From contig CAIVDU010000005.1 of the NCBI GenBank assembly GCA_903904815.1, positions 173,399-237,398 of the forward strand: 64,000 nt of DNA, written 5' to 3'. The DNA is from an uncultured Armatimonadota bacterium. Its GTDB lineage: Bacteria > Armatimonadota > Fimbriimonadia > Fimbriimonadales > Fimbriimonadaceae. The translations under genes were made by a program, and so were the position numbers. Shown one piece after another: positions 26,101-35,225 of the stretch (positions within the stretch are counted from its first letter, which is position 1; each line of letters opens with the position of its first letter). The notes beneath the pieces are model-generated. The model was not told the DNA's origin and did no database searches. It was given only the letters and a program-made list of their open reading frames with translations.

Positions 26101-26676
26101 GTGTCTGCGGGTCGCCCCAAGAAAATGGAGACGTGCGAAGCGGTCGAAGGGGCAATGGCTGCCTTCTGGCGCTCCGGCTACAACGCGACTTCTCTCTCCG
26201 ACCTAGAGACCGCCACTGGACTCAAAAAGGGCAGCCTGTACAAGGCATTCGAGGACAAACATGACCTGTTCCTCCAAGCCCTGGAGATGTATCTCGAGAA
26301 AGCCCGAGTGGTTCTCAAGGAAACCCTCATGGGTTCTGGGACAGCGATGGAATGTCTTGAACGATGGGCGGATCTTGCCGTCCAAGGCTGTTCTCAAGGT
26401 GGCTGTCTTGCGGTCAAGACGTCCGACGAACTTGCCGAAAAGGATCCAGAGGTCCGTCAGAAACTTCTTCACCACTGGAACTACGTCGAAAGGTTGGTGC
26501 TCAGCGTGGTCGAACGCGGGCAGTCTGAAGGATCCATTCGCAAAGACGTTCCGAGCGAGTTCATCGTCCGCATGTTGATTCGAGTCACGATGGGTTCCGC
26601 AGTGGCTGCGCCGCTCACGACGCCAGAACACAATTCCTGCGCCTTTTCGACCGCCTTGAAGCTCATCAAGCCTTAA
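26101..26676 (+). CDS. TetR/AcrR-family transcriptional regulator
   Basis: A 191-residue protein. The start is set at GTG 26101 because the product then begins VSAGRPKKMETCEAV, the usual 'AGRPKK' opening of this subgroup; the frame extends to a TTG at 26047 but that would place the operator inside the gene. The DNA-binding helix-turn-helix lies at about residues 15-60 (AFWRSGYNATSLSDLETATGLKKG, then SLYKAFEDKHDLF). The ligand-binding domain contains a Cys-rich stretch (QGCSQGGCLAV), a common spot for thiol or aldehyde sensing in related regulators. It likely represses itself and the SDR gene through the palindromes at 26066-26081 and 26698-26749. Confidence 0.85.
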   Translation: MSAGRPKKMETCEAVEGAMAAFWRSGYNATSLSDLETATGLKKGSLYKAFEDKHDLFLQALEMYLEKARVVLKETLMGSGTAMECLERWADLAVQGCSQGGCLAVKTSDELAEKDPEVRQKLLHHWNYVERLVLSVVERGQSEGSIRKDVPSEFIVRMLIRVTMGSAVAAPLTTPEHNSCAFSTALKLIKP

Positions 26677-26697
26677 TCGAAAATTCCAAAATAATTT

Positions 26698-26749
26698 GGA
26701 ACCGATCAGTTCCATATCGCGTCATTTATATTTGGAACTGATCGGTTCC
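26698..26749. promoter_or_regulatory. paired palindromic operators ahead of the SDR gene
   Basis: Two copies of the GGAAC(C/T)GAT(T/C)(G/A)GTTCC palindrome, 26698-26713 and 26734-26749, which are exact reverse complements of each other. Their centres are 36 bp apart. The second ends 4 bp before an AGGAG ribosome binding site (26754-26758). Binding here should cover the SDR promoter and start region. Confidence 0.75.
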
Positions 26750-26764
26750 AAATAGGAGATACAG

Positions 26765-27514
26765 TTGGGAACTCTCGAAAACAAAATCGCACTCATTACC
26801 GGCGGCAGCAGTGGAATCGGTCGGGCAACCGCAAAACAGTTTGTGGCGGAAGGCGCCAAGGTGGTCATTGCCGGTAGGAACCTGGAGACCCTAGCAAGCA
26901 TTCAGGCGGAGCTTGGAGGCTCGGTCAAGACCGTCCAGGGCGACGTCCGCGACCCCGCTCACCGGAAAGACTTGCTTGCGACCGTGGGCCAGTTTGGAGA
27001 TCATCTGGATGTGCTCTTCGCGAACGCCGGCGTTGGAAAGCCGGTTCCCGCGAACCTGGTGGATGAGGCATCGGCCAAGGAACTGTTTGACATTAACTTT
27101 TGGAGTGTGTTCTTCCTGATTCAGGAGTCACTCCCGCTACTCCGTACCGGATCGTCGGTCATCGTGACTTCGTCCGTTGCGGGACAGTTCGCACTCCCCG
27201 GAATGAGCATTTACTCGGCTTCGAAAGCCGCCCTCTCTAGCATTGCTCGTTCCTATGCGATTGAACTCGCCCCACAGGGAATCCGCGTCAATGCCATCTC
27301 TCCCGGCCCCATCGCAACGCCCATCATGGACCGCATGGGCTTGAGCGCGGAAGAGCTGGACGGTTTCTCAGCCCTCATCAAGAGCCGGGTCCCGCTCGGT
27401 CGATTCGGCACTTCGGACGAAGTCGCCAGTCTCGCCGTATATTTGGCAGGAGACTCATCCACCTACATCACCGGAGCGGACTTTGCGGTCGACGGTGGCT
27501 TCATCGCGGGCTGA
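26765..27514 (+). CDS. short-chain dehydrogenase/reductase (SDR)
   Basis: A 249-residue classical SDR starting at a TTG (26765) placed 6 bp after AGGAG. It has the Rossmann cofactor motif TGGSSGIGR, the D-V-R-D after the third strand, F-A-N-A-G (usual NNAG), the catalytic Ser in VTSSVAG and the Y-x-x-x-K pair in YSASKAA, plus the C-terminal TGADFAVDGGF. The Arg-containing IAGRN after strand 2 favours NADP(H). Substrate is unknown; the pairing with a TetR regulator of the same operator type suggests induction by a small aldehyde, ketone or toxic compound. Confidence 0.9.
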   Translation: MGTLENKIALITGGSSGIGRATAKQFVAEGAKVVIAGRNLETLASIQAELGGSVKTVQGDVRDPAHRKDLLATVGQFGDHLDVLFANAGVGKPVPANLVDEASAKELFDINFWSVFFLIQESLPLLRTGSSVIVTSSVAGQFALPGMSIYSASKAALSSIARSYAIELAPQGIRVNAISPGPIATPIMDRMGLSAEELDGFSALIKSRVPLGRFGTSDEVASLAVYLAGDSSTYITGADFAVDGGFIAG

Positions 27515-27733
27515 TCCTCAGAACCCAGGGGGCGAACGGACTCGCCCCTTGAGGAGACTGGAGTCGCTTCGCGGCGCAGTTTCGACCGGAAGCCATCCCG
27601 CCCCACCCGCCCCGCCGAGCGGAGAGGGACCGCGTTAAGCACTTGGATGCTGATCTGCAGGCTGCCCCCCCCAACAGTGAGATATTCGCTCCAGGTGTCG
27701 AGGCAAAGGCGCGCACTCAACTCACCAAACGAG

Positions 27734-30421
27734 CTACTTCACCGCGAAGAAGGCGTAGCTGCCCGATCCAACCTCAAGCACCGTAACCGCCTTGATCTTG
27801 CGCACTGCACTCACGCCGTTCGCCTGCGAAACAGGTTTGCCGCTCTCCAATAACGCGCCTGCGGTCGGGACGGTGATGGTTGCGGTTGTGTTTGCCGGGA
27901 CTGTCACGTCCAGGTGGAATCCAAGGGCATCCGTCTTCCACGCCGACACAATGGGGCCGTGGGGGCTGTCGTAGGTTGCTGAGGCCCAGGTGAGATCGCC
28001 GACGACCTGGGGATGAATCTCGAAGTGGCTGAAACCTGGAGAAGCGGGATCGATCGCGATGCCGGCAATCCACTGGTAGAACCAGTTGCTCACGTCGCCA
28101 AACATGATGTGGTTGAGCGAGGACTCACCTTTCCAATCTTCCCAGAGGGTCGTTGCCCCCTGACCGATCCAAGCCGCCCAGCTGGGGACCTCCTTTCGGG
28201 TCACGAGCTTGTAAGCGAGATCGGTTCGACCGCCTTGTGAAAGCACACGAAGGATGTACTTTGCGCCGAGGATGCCGGTGTCGATATGACCCTGGGTTTC
28301 GACGTTCTTGACCAGCGAACTGAACACGCCAGCTCTCGACGCCTTCGGGACCATGTTGAAGAAGAGGGCCATCGAGTTCGCGGTCTGCGAATTGTTGGAG
28401 TAACCCTGGTTGGGCGCGTCGTAATAGGCTTTATTAAAGGCCTCATAGACGGTGTTCGCCATGTCTTCGTACTTCTTGGCGAGATCCTTCTTGCCGAGCA
28501 CGGTCGCCGCCTTGGCGAGAATCTTCGCGTCCTCGTGAAGATAGATGGTGGAGCTGAATTGACTGGGAGTGACGGTGGACCACGGTAGCCAGTCGCCTAG
28601 GCTGTCAAACGGGATGACGCCATCTTTGGTCTCTCGGTAGAGCGCATCAACATATCGGGCAAGGTGGTCAAAGTGATTCGATAAGACTCGCCTATCGGCA
28701 CAATACCTATACAGATCATCGGCAACGATGAGGTAGGCGCTGTCCCAGGCGGGATTGAAGCTCCCATGTCCCCAACCATTGCTAGGAACGATCAAACTCA
28801 CGAGTCCGTTGGCATCCTGGTCGTCCGCGAGGTCGTCCAGCCACTTCGTGTAGAGCGTCGGCGACTGGAAGTTCATCAGTCCCGCCTCACAAGCAAGCTG
28901 GGCATCTCCCGTCCAACCGTTCTTCTCACGTTGCGGGCAGTCGGTGACGATGCTTTGAGCGTTGCTGAGATAGGAGTACAGGGTCGCGCATTGAATCTTG
29001 TTGATCGTTGAGTCAGAGGAACTGAATCGACCGGCCGACTTCAGGTCAGTATGAGCAAAGACTCCCTGGACCATATCCGCATCCGGGGCGTGAGGAACTC
29101 CCCTCATCTCAACGAATCGAAATCCACTGTACGAGAACCGCTGTTCGAAGGTCTCTACTCCGCCGCCTTTGCAGATGTAGGTGTCGGTCTGGAACGGCTG
29201 CGGTGGTGTCTGCTTCGCCATGAATGTGTCGATCTCGGACCGCTGGATCATGCCGTCGCGGTCAAGTCGCTCGCTGTACCGCATGGTGATCTTCTGCCCG
29301 GGTCGGGACTTCACCTTGAGGCGAACGTGGCCGGCAAAGTTCTGTCCGAAGTCGACGACGTAGATTCCCGGCACCGGCTCGGTGACAACCTTGGGGGTGA
29401 TGACCTCTCCGGTTGCTACCGGGGGACATCGTCGAGCGGCCAAGACGCCCTTAGGAGCTTCCATCAAGGAAGCGGATTTCCAATTCTGGGAAGCAAATCC
29501 GGGGCGATCCCAGCCTGGCATCTCGCGCCTCGCATCGTAAAGTTCGCCGGTGTAGATTCCGTCCGTCCGGATCGGTCCGTCTGTGACTCGCCATGTGGCG
29601 TCGGAGGGCGCCAGTTCCCTTCGGCCATCTTGGTAATCGATGGCTAGGAGAAGTCTGAGACGCGGCCTCCCCCGCCAAGGGGCTCGCTCGAAGTGCCAGG
29701 TAGCCACGTCGTGGACGTCATACCATCCCGTACCTAGGATTGCCCCGAGGGCATTGGCTCCTGGCTTCAGATTTTGAGTGACGTCGTACGAAACGTATAA
29801 GATGCGTTTGTTGAAATTCGTATAGCCGGGGTCACGCTCGGTAGCTGCGACCAGGTTTCCGTTAAGATGGATGTCGGCGTAGCCGATGCCGGCTGCATAG
29901 ATTCGGGCTCTCTTTATTTTCCCGTTGACCGTGAATTCCTTGCGTAGATAGGGCGCCGGATTTTCACCGGCGGGTCCGGGCTGACCGATCCATTGGCTGT
30001 TACCCCAGTCAGAGTCTTTGAAAAGACCAGTTTCCCACCACTGCGCCGGACTCCATCGGGAGACCGTGCCGGAAGCATCCCATACCCGCACTTGCCAGAA
30101 GTATCGCGTTGCCGAGCGCAGCGGCTTCCCGTGATATTCGATCTGAGTCGACTCGGCGGAAGCCACCTTACCGCTATCCCACGCGTCCGGAAGACCACTC
30201 TTGAGAAGAGCCTCACTCGATGCGACCCTTACCTGATACGCGCGCTGGGTCCAGCCTCGAGCCAACGCTTGGTCTACCCAGCTAAGCCGCGGGATCGCCT
30301 CGCCGACGTTGGAGGGGTTCACGAGATACTCGCAGCGAAGATCGGCGGCGGTGGCGGAACTACCGCCAGATTGGCCCAGCGAAACCAGAAAAAGGAGGGA
30401 TGACGCGATCAAAGAACTCAC
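27734..30421 (-). CDS. alpha-L-rhamnosidase GH78, secreted
   Basis: An 895-residue protein with a signal peptide (MSSLIASSLLFLVSLGQSGG) and the full GH78 series: N-terminal Bac_rhamnosid_N domain (CEYLVNPSNVGEAIPRLSW ... AYQVRVAS), a carbohydrate-binding sandwich (IYAAGIGYADIHLNGN), a beta domain (VDFGQNFAGHVRLKV), the (alpha/alpha)6 catalytic barrel with TDCPQREKNGWTGDAQLACE, and a C-terminal sandwich (ASATYDSPHGPIVSAW). The D-C-P-Q-R-E-x-x-G-W-x-G-D motif contains the general acid. It inverts and releases L-rhamnose from pectin, hesperidin-like glycosides or glycans. It lies 29 bp after the ABC exporter gene on the same strand. Confidence 0.93.
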   Translation of the reverse strand: MSSLIASSLLFLVSLGQSGGSSATAADLRCEYLVNPSNVGEAIPRLSWVDQALARGWTQRAYQVRVASSEALLKSGLPDAWDSGKVASAESTQIEYHGKPLRSATRYFWQVRVWDASGTVSRWSPAQWWETGLFKDSDWGNSQWIGQPGPAGENPAPYLRKEFTVNGKIKRARIYAAGIGYADIHLNGNLVAATERDPGYTNFNKRILYVSYDVTQNLKPGANALGAILGTGWYDVHDVATWHFERAPWRGRPRLRLLLAIDYQDGRRELAPSDATWRVTDGPIRTDGIYTGELYDARREMPGWDRPGFASQNWKSASLMEAPKGVLAARRCPPVATGEVITPKVVTEPVPGIYVVDFGQNFAGHVRLKVKSRPGQKITMRYSERLDRDGMIQRSEIDTFMAKQTPPQPFQTDTYICKGGGVETFEQRFSYSGFRFVEMRGVPHAPDADMVQGVFAHTDLKSAGRFSSSDSTINKIQCATLYSYLSNAQSIVTDCPQREKNGWTGDAQLACEAGLMNFQSPTLYTKWLDDLADDQDANGLVSLIVPSNGWGHGSFNPAWDSAYLIVADDLYRYCADRRVLSNHFDHLARYVDALYRETKDGVIPFDSLGDWLPWSTVTPSQFSSTIYLHEDAKILAKAATVLGKKDLAKKYEDMANTVYEAFNKAYYDAPNQGYSNNSQTANSMALFFNMVPKASRAGVFSSLVKNVETQGHIDTGILGAKYILRVLSQGGRTDLAYKLVTRKEVPSWAAWIGQGATTLWEDWKGESSLNHIMFGDVSNWFYQWIAGIAIDPASPGFSHFEIHPQVVGDLTWASATYDSPHGPIVSAWKTDALGFHLDVTVPANTTATITVPTAGALLESGKPVSQANGVSAVRKIKAVTVLEVGSGSYAFFAVK

Positions 30422-30450
30422 GTCCTTGTCGATACCCTAATCTCGAAGCT

Positions 30451-32232
30451 CTACGCGCCGACCAACTCGTACAACTCAGCATAGCGCCCGTTATTTCGAA
30501 TCAGCTCTGCGTGGGTTCCGATCTCGGTCACGCGCCCATGATCCAGGACGGCAATCTGGTGGGCGTTCTGGACGGTGGAGAGTCGATGCGCGATCACCAA
30601 GGTCGTTCGCCCTTCCATGAGTCGATCAAGAGCCTCCCGAACCAGCGATTCGGACTTCGTATCGAGAGCCGAGGTTGCTTCGTCAAGAACGAGGATCCGA
30701 GGGTTCTTTAGCAATGCTCGGGCGATCGCAACCCGCTGGCGCTGACCGCCGGAAAGGGTGATGCCCCGTTCACCGACCACGGTGTCGTACTGGTCCGGGA
30801 AACCCATGACGAACTCGTGAACGTTCGCACTGCCTGCCGCCTGCTCGACTTCGGCATCGGTAGCATCAAGGCGTCCGTAGCGAATGTTCTCCCGGATCGT
30901 CCCGTTAAACAGGATCGTATCTTGTGGCACGATTCCGATGTGGGTCCGCAGCGACGAGCGCTGCATATCTTTCACGTTGACGCCATCGATGAAGATTCCA
31001 CCGGACTGCGGCTCATAGAACCGGTAGAGAAGTGCCGAGAGAGTCGTCTTCCCCGCGCCACTCTGACCGACAATGGCCGTCACTTTTCCAGCCGGCAGGA
31101 GGAGATTCAGACCAATAAGGACAGGTGAATCCTGCACATATCCGAAATTGACCCCTTCGTAAGCGACCTCTCCTTCGCCATGCTCGGGAAAGGGCAACGC
31201 GCCGGGAAGGTCTGCTTCCTCGGCTGGCTCATCGAGAATTCCAAAGATGCGGTCCGCCGCCCCAATTGCTCTTTGTAGCCGAGTGTAGAGTGATGCGATC
31301 TGGGCCATCGGAGTGGTGATGATGAACATCCCAAAGAGGAATCCCAACACGTCACCAATACCAAATGTGCCTTGAAGCACTCCGCGTCCGCCGTACCAGG
31401 CGCAGACGACGAACATCATGCTCACGCCACCGAGGCCAACCGCACCCATCAGACCTTCCCACTTGGAGCCCTTGATTGCGAGGCGATACACTTCGCTCAG
31501 TCGTGACCCGGCCCGCCCCTCTTCGTGAGTTTCTCGAGCGAATGCTTTAACCAGTCGGATGTTCGCGAGGGCTTCGGAGATCATTCCCATCGAGTCGCCA
31601 AGCGCCTCTAGTCCAGCTCGATTGATTCTCCTGAGTCCGCGGCCGGTCACCACGAAGAACGTCATCACCGCGATCAGCAGGACGACGACGACGACGGTAA
31701 GACGCCAGTTGATATAGACCGAGACCGCCATTCCGCCGGTCAGCAAAATGATGTTTCCGGCGAGCTTTACGATGTCGTCGGTCAGTGTCAACTGAAGCTG
31801 ACTCACGTCGTTGGACAGATGAGAAGTCAGATCCCCCGACCTTGTACGATCGAAGAACGCGATAGGAAGGCGCTGCAGATGAGAGAACAGCTGGTTCCGC
31901 AGGTCCATGACGATGCGATTGCCAGCGTAGGCCGACATCACGTATTGGACATAGCCGATAAGCGTGCTGAGAAACACCAAGGCGACAAGCCCGGCGGCGG
32001 CACGGTCGAGCGAAGCGATGCTGCGAGTCGTCTGAAGCGAATTGAACGAGGTCCGAACCAAGAGGGGGATGACGAGTTGCAGGCCAGCACTGAGAAGTGC
32101 CAGCAGGCCGGCCATCGCCAGGCGAAACCGATAAGGAATGGCTAGGCGAAGCAGCCGGGTAACGGCCGACCACTCTATCTTCCGTTTAAGATCTTCGTCG
32201 TGGGTTTGGGAGGAGCTGGTCGACCTTCTCAT
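30451..32232 (-). CDS. ABC exporter, fused permease-ATPase (MsbA-like)
   Basis: A 593-residue half-transporter: a six-helix transmembrane domain (about 35-325) followed by an ATPase domain (about 350-593). Visible motifs are Walker A GQSGAGKTT, Q-loop IVPQDTILFNG, signature LSGGQRQRVAIARALL, Walker B ILVLDEATSALD and the switch IAHRLST. The permease intracellular loop IAFFDRTRSGDLTSHLSNDV is typical of the lipid/multidrug exporter group. It works as a homodimer in the inner membrane. Substrate is not apparent. The same-strand GH78 gene starts 29 bp downstream, but a functional link is only suggested by position. Confidence 0.9.
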   Translation of the reverse strand: MRRSTSSSQTHDEDLKRKIEWSAVTRLLRLAIPYRFRLAMAGLLALLSAGLQLVIPLLVRTSFNSLQTTRSIASLDRAAAGLVALVFLSTLIGYVQYVMSAYAGNRIVMDLRNQLFSHLQRLPIAFFDRTRSGDLTSHLSNDVSQLQLTLTDDIVKLAGNIILLTGGMAVSVYINWRLTVVVVVLLIAVMTFFVVTGRGLRRINRAGLEALGDSMGMISEALANIRLVKAFARETHEEGRAGSRLSEVYRLAIKGSKWEGLMGAVGLGGVSMMFVVCAWYGGRGVLQGTFGIGDVLGFLFGMFIITTPMAQIASLYTRLQRAIGAADRIFGILDEPAEEADLPGALPFPEHGEGEVAYEGVNFGYVQDSPVLIGLNLLLPAGKVTAIVGQSGAGKTTLSALLYRFYEPQSGGIFIDGVNVKDMQRSSLRTHIGIVPQDTILFNGTIRENIRYGRLDATDAEVEQAAGSANVHEFVMGFPDQYDTVVGERGITLSGGQRQRVAIARALLKNPRILVLDEATSALDTKSESLVREALDRLMEGRTTLVIAHRLSTVQNAHQIAVLDHGRVTEIGTHAELIRNNGRYAELYELVGA

Positions 32233-32650
32233 GCGTAAAGAATCCGGTGGTTCCTACGCCACTCCCGGGACCGGAAGCTTCGTTTCACCCCTAAGCCTTT
32301 GATTAAACCTCAGGGTGCTGCGAGGACAGAGCGATAAATCACGACAACAATCATCAAATGCGGCAAAAACCGAATGGTTCTGTAGATTCAATCTGGATCT
32401 TAAGTAAGCGGCTCGCGGCTTATTTCGGCGTTCGGAGAAATCGGTTGGATTTTGCCTTTATGCGGTTCAGGTTCGAGGTCGCTTGGCCCCAGATCAAGAA
32501 CCCGACGCCAACGAATCGGGTCATATCGAGAGAATGTTCGGGAACCATTGCGATGGGAAACCATTACGCATCTGATTGCAGCACGTTTTTGGCAAGCAGT
32601 CTTAATGGTGGGTAGGTAACCACGGAATGTGGCGAGGATGGGGAGAGGTT
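32233..32650. other. divergent promoter region between ABC exporter and egtD
   Basis: About 420 bp without a supported gene; the one open frame here (from 32358) overlaps the egtD start and has no family features. Both divergent promoters must lie here. I see no clear hairpin or operator. Confidence 0.4.
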
Positions 32651-33622
32651 ATGGATGATCGATTTAGGTTCGTCGAGGTCAGCGCCTCTGCGCCGCAAAA
32701 GATGTGTGAGGCAGTCCGAGAGGGGTTGAAGAGAGACGAACGGACGCTGCCAACTCGTTTTCTTTACGATCGAACTGGGTCGGAGCTTTTCGAGCAGATT
32801 ACCGAGCTTCCTGAGTACTACTTAACCCGAACTGAACAGTCCATTCTCGAAGACCGCAGCGACGAGATTGCGGGTGCGGCGGGTGAAAACGCAATGCTCA
32901 TCGAATTCGGGAGCGGCAGTTCAATGAAGACTCGGCTTCTGATCAGCGCACTGCTTCGGCGGCAGTCGGTTCTGCATTACGTGCCAATCGACATCTCCCA
33001 CGATTTTCTCTGCCACAGCTCGGATGGCCTCCTGTCCGACTTTCCCCAGTTGATCATCCACGCGTTAGGCTCAGAGTATTTCGATGCGATCGAGCACCTT
33101 CCGGTGCATGAGGGTCCCCGCTTAGTCCTGTTTCTGGGGAGCAACATCGGAAATTTCACCCATGAGCAGTCACTTGAATTCTTGACTCGACTGAGGCGTC
33201 AGATGAGAACCCATGACCGATTGCTGATCGGAATCGATCTGGCCAAATCCCGGTCGATTGTTGAGCCCGCCTATGATGATTCTCAACGGGTCACGGCAGC
33301 ATTCAACCTCAACCTGTTGGCCCGAATCAATCGCGAGTTGGACGCCGATTTCGATCTCAACAACTTTGAGCACCGAGCGCCTTACGACGAAGATCAGACG
33401 CGAATCGAGATGCAGCTCATTAGCCGGGTTGAACAGGTTGTGACGATCGACGCCATTGGCGAGAGTTTCGCGATCCTTGAAGGCGAGAAGATCCACACCG
33501 AGTGGTCCCACAAATACACCTTGGATGGCTTCGCCCGGTTAGCCCAACAGGCAGACCTCAAAGTCTCACGTTACTGGACCGACTGCAACGAGTGGTTTGC
33601 GACCGTCATGTTGGCGCCCTGA
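32651..33622 (+). CDS. egtD: L-histidine N(alpha)-methyltransferase EgtD
   Basis: A 323-residue SAM-dependent enzyme, start ATG 32651 preceded by a purine-rich GGGGAGAGG; an in-frame ATG at 32627 is possible. Family features: LPTRFLYDRTGSELFEQITELPEYYLTRTE near the N-terminus (split pattern), the SAM loop LIEFGSGSSMKTRLL, the VPIDISHDFL strand, LFLGSNIGNF, and the E-x-I-H-T-E-W-S-H-K-Y segment that binds histidine. It trimethylates histidine to hercynine, the first step of ergothioneine synthesis. The next enzyme, egtB, lies 4 kb downstream on the same strand, separated by a minus-strand operon. Its 3' end overlaps the GNAT gene by about 50 bp. Confidence 0.92.
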   Translation: MDDRFRFVEVSASAPQKMCEAVREGLKRDERTLPTRFLYDRTGSELFEQITELPEYYLTRTEQSILEDRSDEIAGAAGENAMLIEFGSGSSMKTRLLISALLRRQSVLHYVPIDISHDFLCHSSDGLLSDFPQLIIHALGSEYFDAIEHLPVHEGPRLVLFLGSNIGNFTHEQSLEFLTRLRRQMRTHDRLLIGIDLAKSRSIVEPAYDDSQRVTAAFNLNLLARINRELDADFDLNNFEHRAPYDEDQTRIEMQLISRVEQVVTIDAIGESFAILEGEKIHTEWSHKYTLDGFARLAQQADLKVSRYWTDCNEWFATVMLAP

Positions 33623-34101
33623 AGCGGTTCTCTACCATTCCACCTCATTCGCTTGTACATCCCCATTTGCTCGTACTCTTCGAACCCTAGGCGTTCATAG
33701 AGTCGCCGGGCCGGATTGAAGACTTCGACGCTCAGGATAACGGATTTGCCCGCGAGTCGCGCCGTTTCAAGAAGATGGTTCATTCGGCTCGTGCCGATAC
33801 CCTGATTACGTTGATTTTCTCGGAGGGCGATGTCGATCAGGTGGATCTCTTCTCCCTCTCGAACCGCCTCGTAGCCAATGGGCGTGCCGTCCCTTTCAAG
33901 AATCTGATAGACCGCGTCTGGAAAAGCCCGGCTATAGTGGTCCCGCATTGCGTCGTACTGCTGGGCTAGGAGCGTCCGGAGCTGAGCCTCCGGTAGATTT
34001 GCCGGCTCGAACTCCGGAAACCGTACCTCGAAAAAGAGATCCTTGAGGAACTCTTCATCTTGGTCCGTGGCGACCCGAGCGAGAACCGGCACTTCGATCA
34101 T
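33571..34101 (-). CDS. GNAT-family N-acetyltransferase
   Basis: A 176-residue protein. The ATG at 34101 overlaps the stop of the upstream Tat-signal gene as ATGA, which fixes this start over the one at 34131. The GNAT fold is clear: IHLIDIALRENQRNQGIGTSRM with the acetyl-CoA loop Q/R-x-x-G-x-G/A (QRNQGIG), then VEVFNPARRLYERLGFEEYEQ, the usual N-x-x-A-x-x-L-Y-x-x-x-G-F motif. It is the last gene of a coupled minus-strand operon with tail-collar proteins. The substrate is unknown. Its end overlaps the 3' end of egtD. Confidence 0.85.
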   Translation of the reverse strand: MIEVPVLARVATDQDEEFLKDLFFEVRFPEFEPANLPEAQLRTLLAQQYDAMRDHYSRAFPDAVYQILERDGTPIGYEAVREGEEIHLIDIALRENQRNQGIGTSRMNHLLETARLAGKSVILSVEVFNPARRLYERLGFEEYEQMGMYKRMRWNGREPLQGANMTVANHSLQSVQ

Positions 34102-34697
34102 GCTTCGGTGATTCGGATGAGAACCGACCACGCCTGCGTGGGCGACCCATCATGATGCAGCAAGGGTGACTCGGAGCCTTGCCCAAGGTGGACAGTGGAG
34201 ATGTCAACGCCGGAACCCACAATGAGATACTCGCCCACCAAAATCGGAATTCCCCCAAGAACTGAGTTCACGAGGTCGAAGGACGTCGAAGTTCCATTAG
34301 CGGTGACGGTGAATCCGAGACCGCTCAAGGATGTCGCAGGAGCATTGAACGCCGCCCTTCCAGCGCCATGGGGTCCGCTGGTGAAAGCGTGGAATGGACC
34401 TCCTGGCAATCGGACGTCGACGGATCGACCTGATTCTCGGGCGCCGAGTTCACTCAGCTCGACCCGGACGGTGTCCGCCTTAGGGGTTGTGCCCTTCGCG
34501 GAAGTCGCCGCTACAAACTGGGCCCCATCCCAGAAGTACATCGAAAAAGCATGGCTCTCGGAAGACTTAATAGCATGATGGCCGCCAATTGCCCCTTCTG
34601 CGAATTGGGGGGCAATTCCCACCGTCGCCACTCCAATTAAGGAAGCGGCGCCGGTGAGGAAGCTACGGCGAGGTAAGCGATCGCTCGTGATACTCAT
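34098..34697 (-). CDS. Tat-signal exported protein of unknown function
   Basis: A 199-residue protein whose N-terminus carries a twin-arginine motif (LPRRSFLTGAASL) and a hydrophobic stretch, so folded export by the Tat system is likely. The mature part (about 36-199) is strand-rich and Gly/Ser/Thr-rich (RSVDVRLPGGPFHAF, GLGFTVTANGTST, GGIPILVGEYLIVG), like a small beta-sandwich. I recognise no family. It lies 5 bp after the last tail-collar gene and overlaps the GNAT gene by ATGA, so its role is tied to that operon. Confidence 0.7.
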   Translation of the reverse strand: MSITSDRLPRRSFLTGAASLIGVATVGIAPQFAEGAIGGHHAIKSSESHAFSMYFWDGAQFVAATSAKGTTPKADTVRVELSELGARESGRSVDVRLPGGPFHAFTSGPHGAGRAAFNAPATSLSGLGFTVTANGTSTSFDLVNSVLGGIPILVGEYLIVGSGVDISTVHLGQGSESPLLHHDGSPTQAWSVLIRITEA

Positions 34698-34702
34698 GTT
34701 GT

Positions 34703-35212
34703 TTAGTTCCTGGACGGGAAGATTCCCGACATAGCAATCGCGTAGTTCAGCACGGTGTACGGCTGCATGTTGTTGTGAGGCTGGCTCTGCCCCGTGGCCG
34801 CAACAGCTGCGGGTGACGCGCTGGCGCCGCCGGTCGACGAATACATCTCTCCCAAGCGCGTGTTCACTCCGGGCGTGGCAAACAATCCACCGGTTGGATC
34901 GGTGGTCGTCGCTGCGCCACCCACGGCAAGCGTGTGGGAGTGGACAGGAATTTCATTGGCGTTCAGGATATGGCCTGCTTCGCCCCCAGCTTGTCCAATC
35001 ACATAGTTGTTTCCCTGGTGGATCGCCACCCGGCCCTGGAGGTTAGGAAGGGCGAAGTTTTGGACTCCGTTTCCGCCGTAGAACGTGCCCATGAGGGAGA
35101 AGAGAGCCTGGTTCTGACTGATCGGGAGTAGCTGCCCGTCACAGAAAGCCCACCCGTGGGGAGCATAACCAAAGGAAAAAAGTCGAATTTCGGATAGAAA
35201 AGGTTCTGCCAT
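34703..35212 (-). CDS. tail-collar domain protein (microcystin-dependent-protein type), copy 3
   Basis: A 169-residue protein from ATG 35212 (a longer frame to 35260 overlaps the previous gene). It has the phage Tail Collar domain: GWAFCDGQLLPISQNQALFS, MGTFYGGNGVQNFALPNLQGR and a C-terminal HNNMQPYTVLNYAIAMSGIFPSR. The middle stretch with IPVHSHTLAVGG carries paired histidines as in trimeric tail-fibre tips. Such chromosomal proteins (often called MdpB) form trimers at fibre ends. It is 13 bp after copy 2. The C-terminal sequence is closest to copies 1 and 2 in layout; all three differ in the central loop. Confidence 0.9.
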   Translation of the reverse strand: MAEPFLSEIRLFSFGYAPHGWAFCDGQLLPISQNQALFSLMGTFYGGNGVQNFALPNLQGRVAIHQGNNYVIGQAGGEAGHILNANEIPVHSHTLAVGGAATTTDPTGGLFATPGVNTRLGEMYSSTGGASASPAAVAATGQSQPHNNMQPYTVLNYAIAMSGIFPSRN

Positions 35213-35225
35213 GGTGTTCTGCTCC

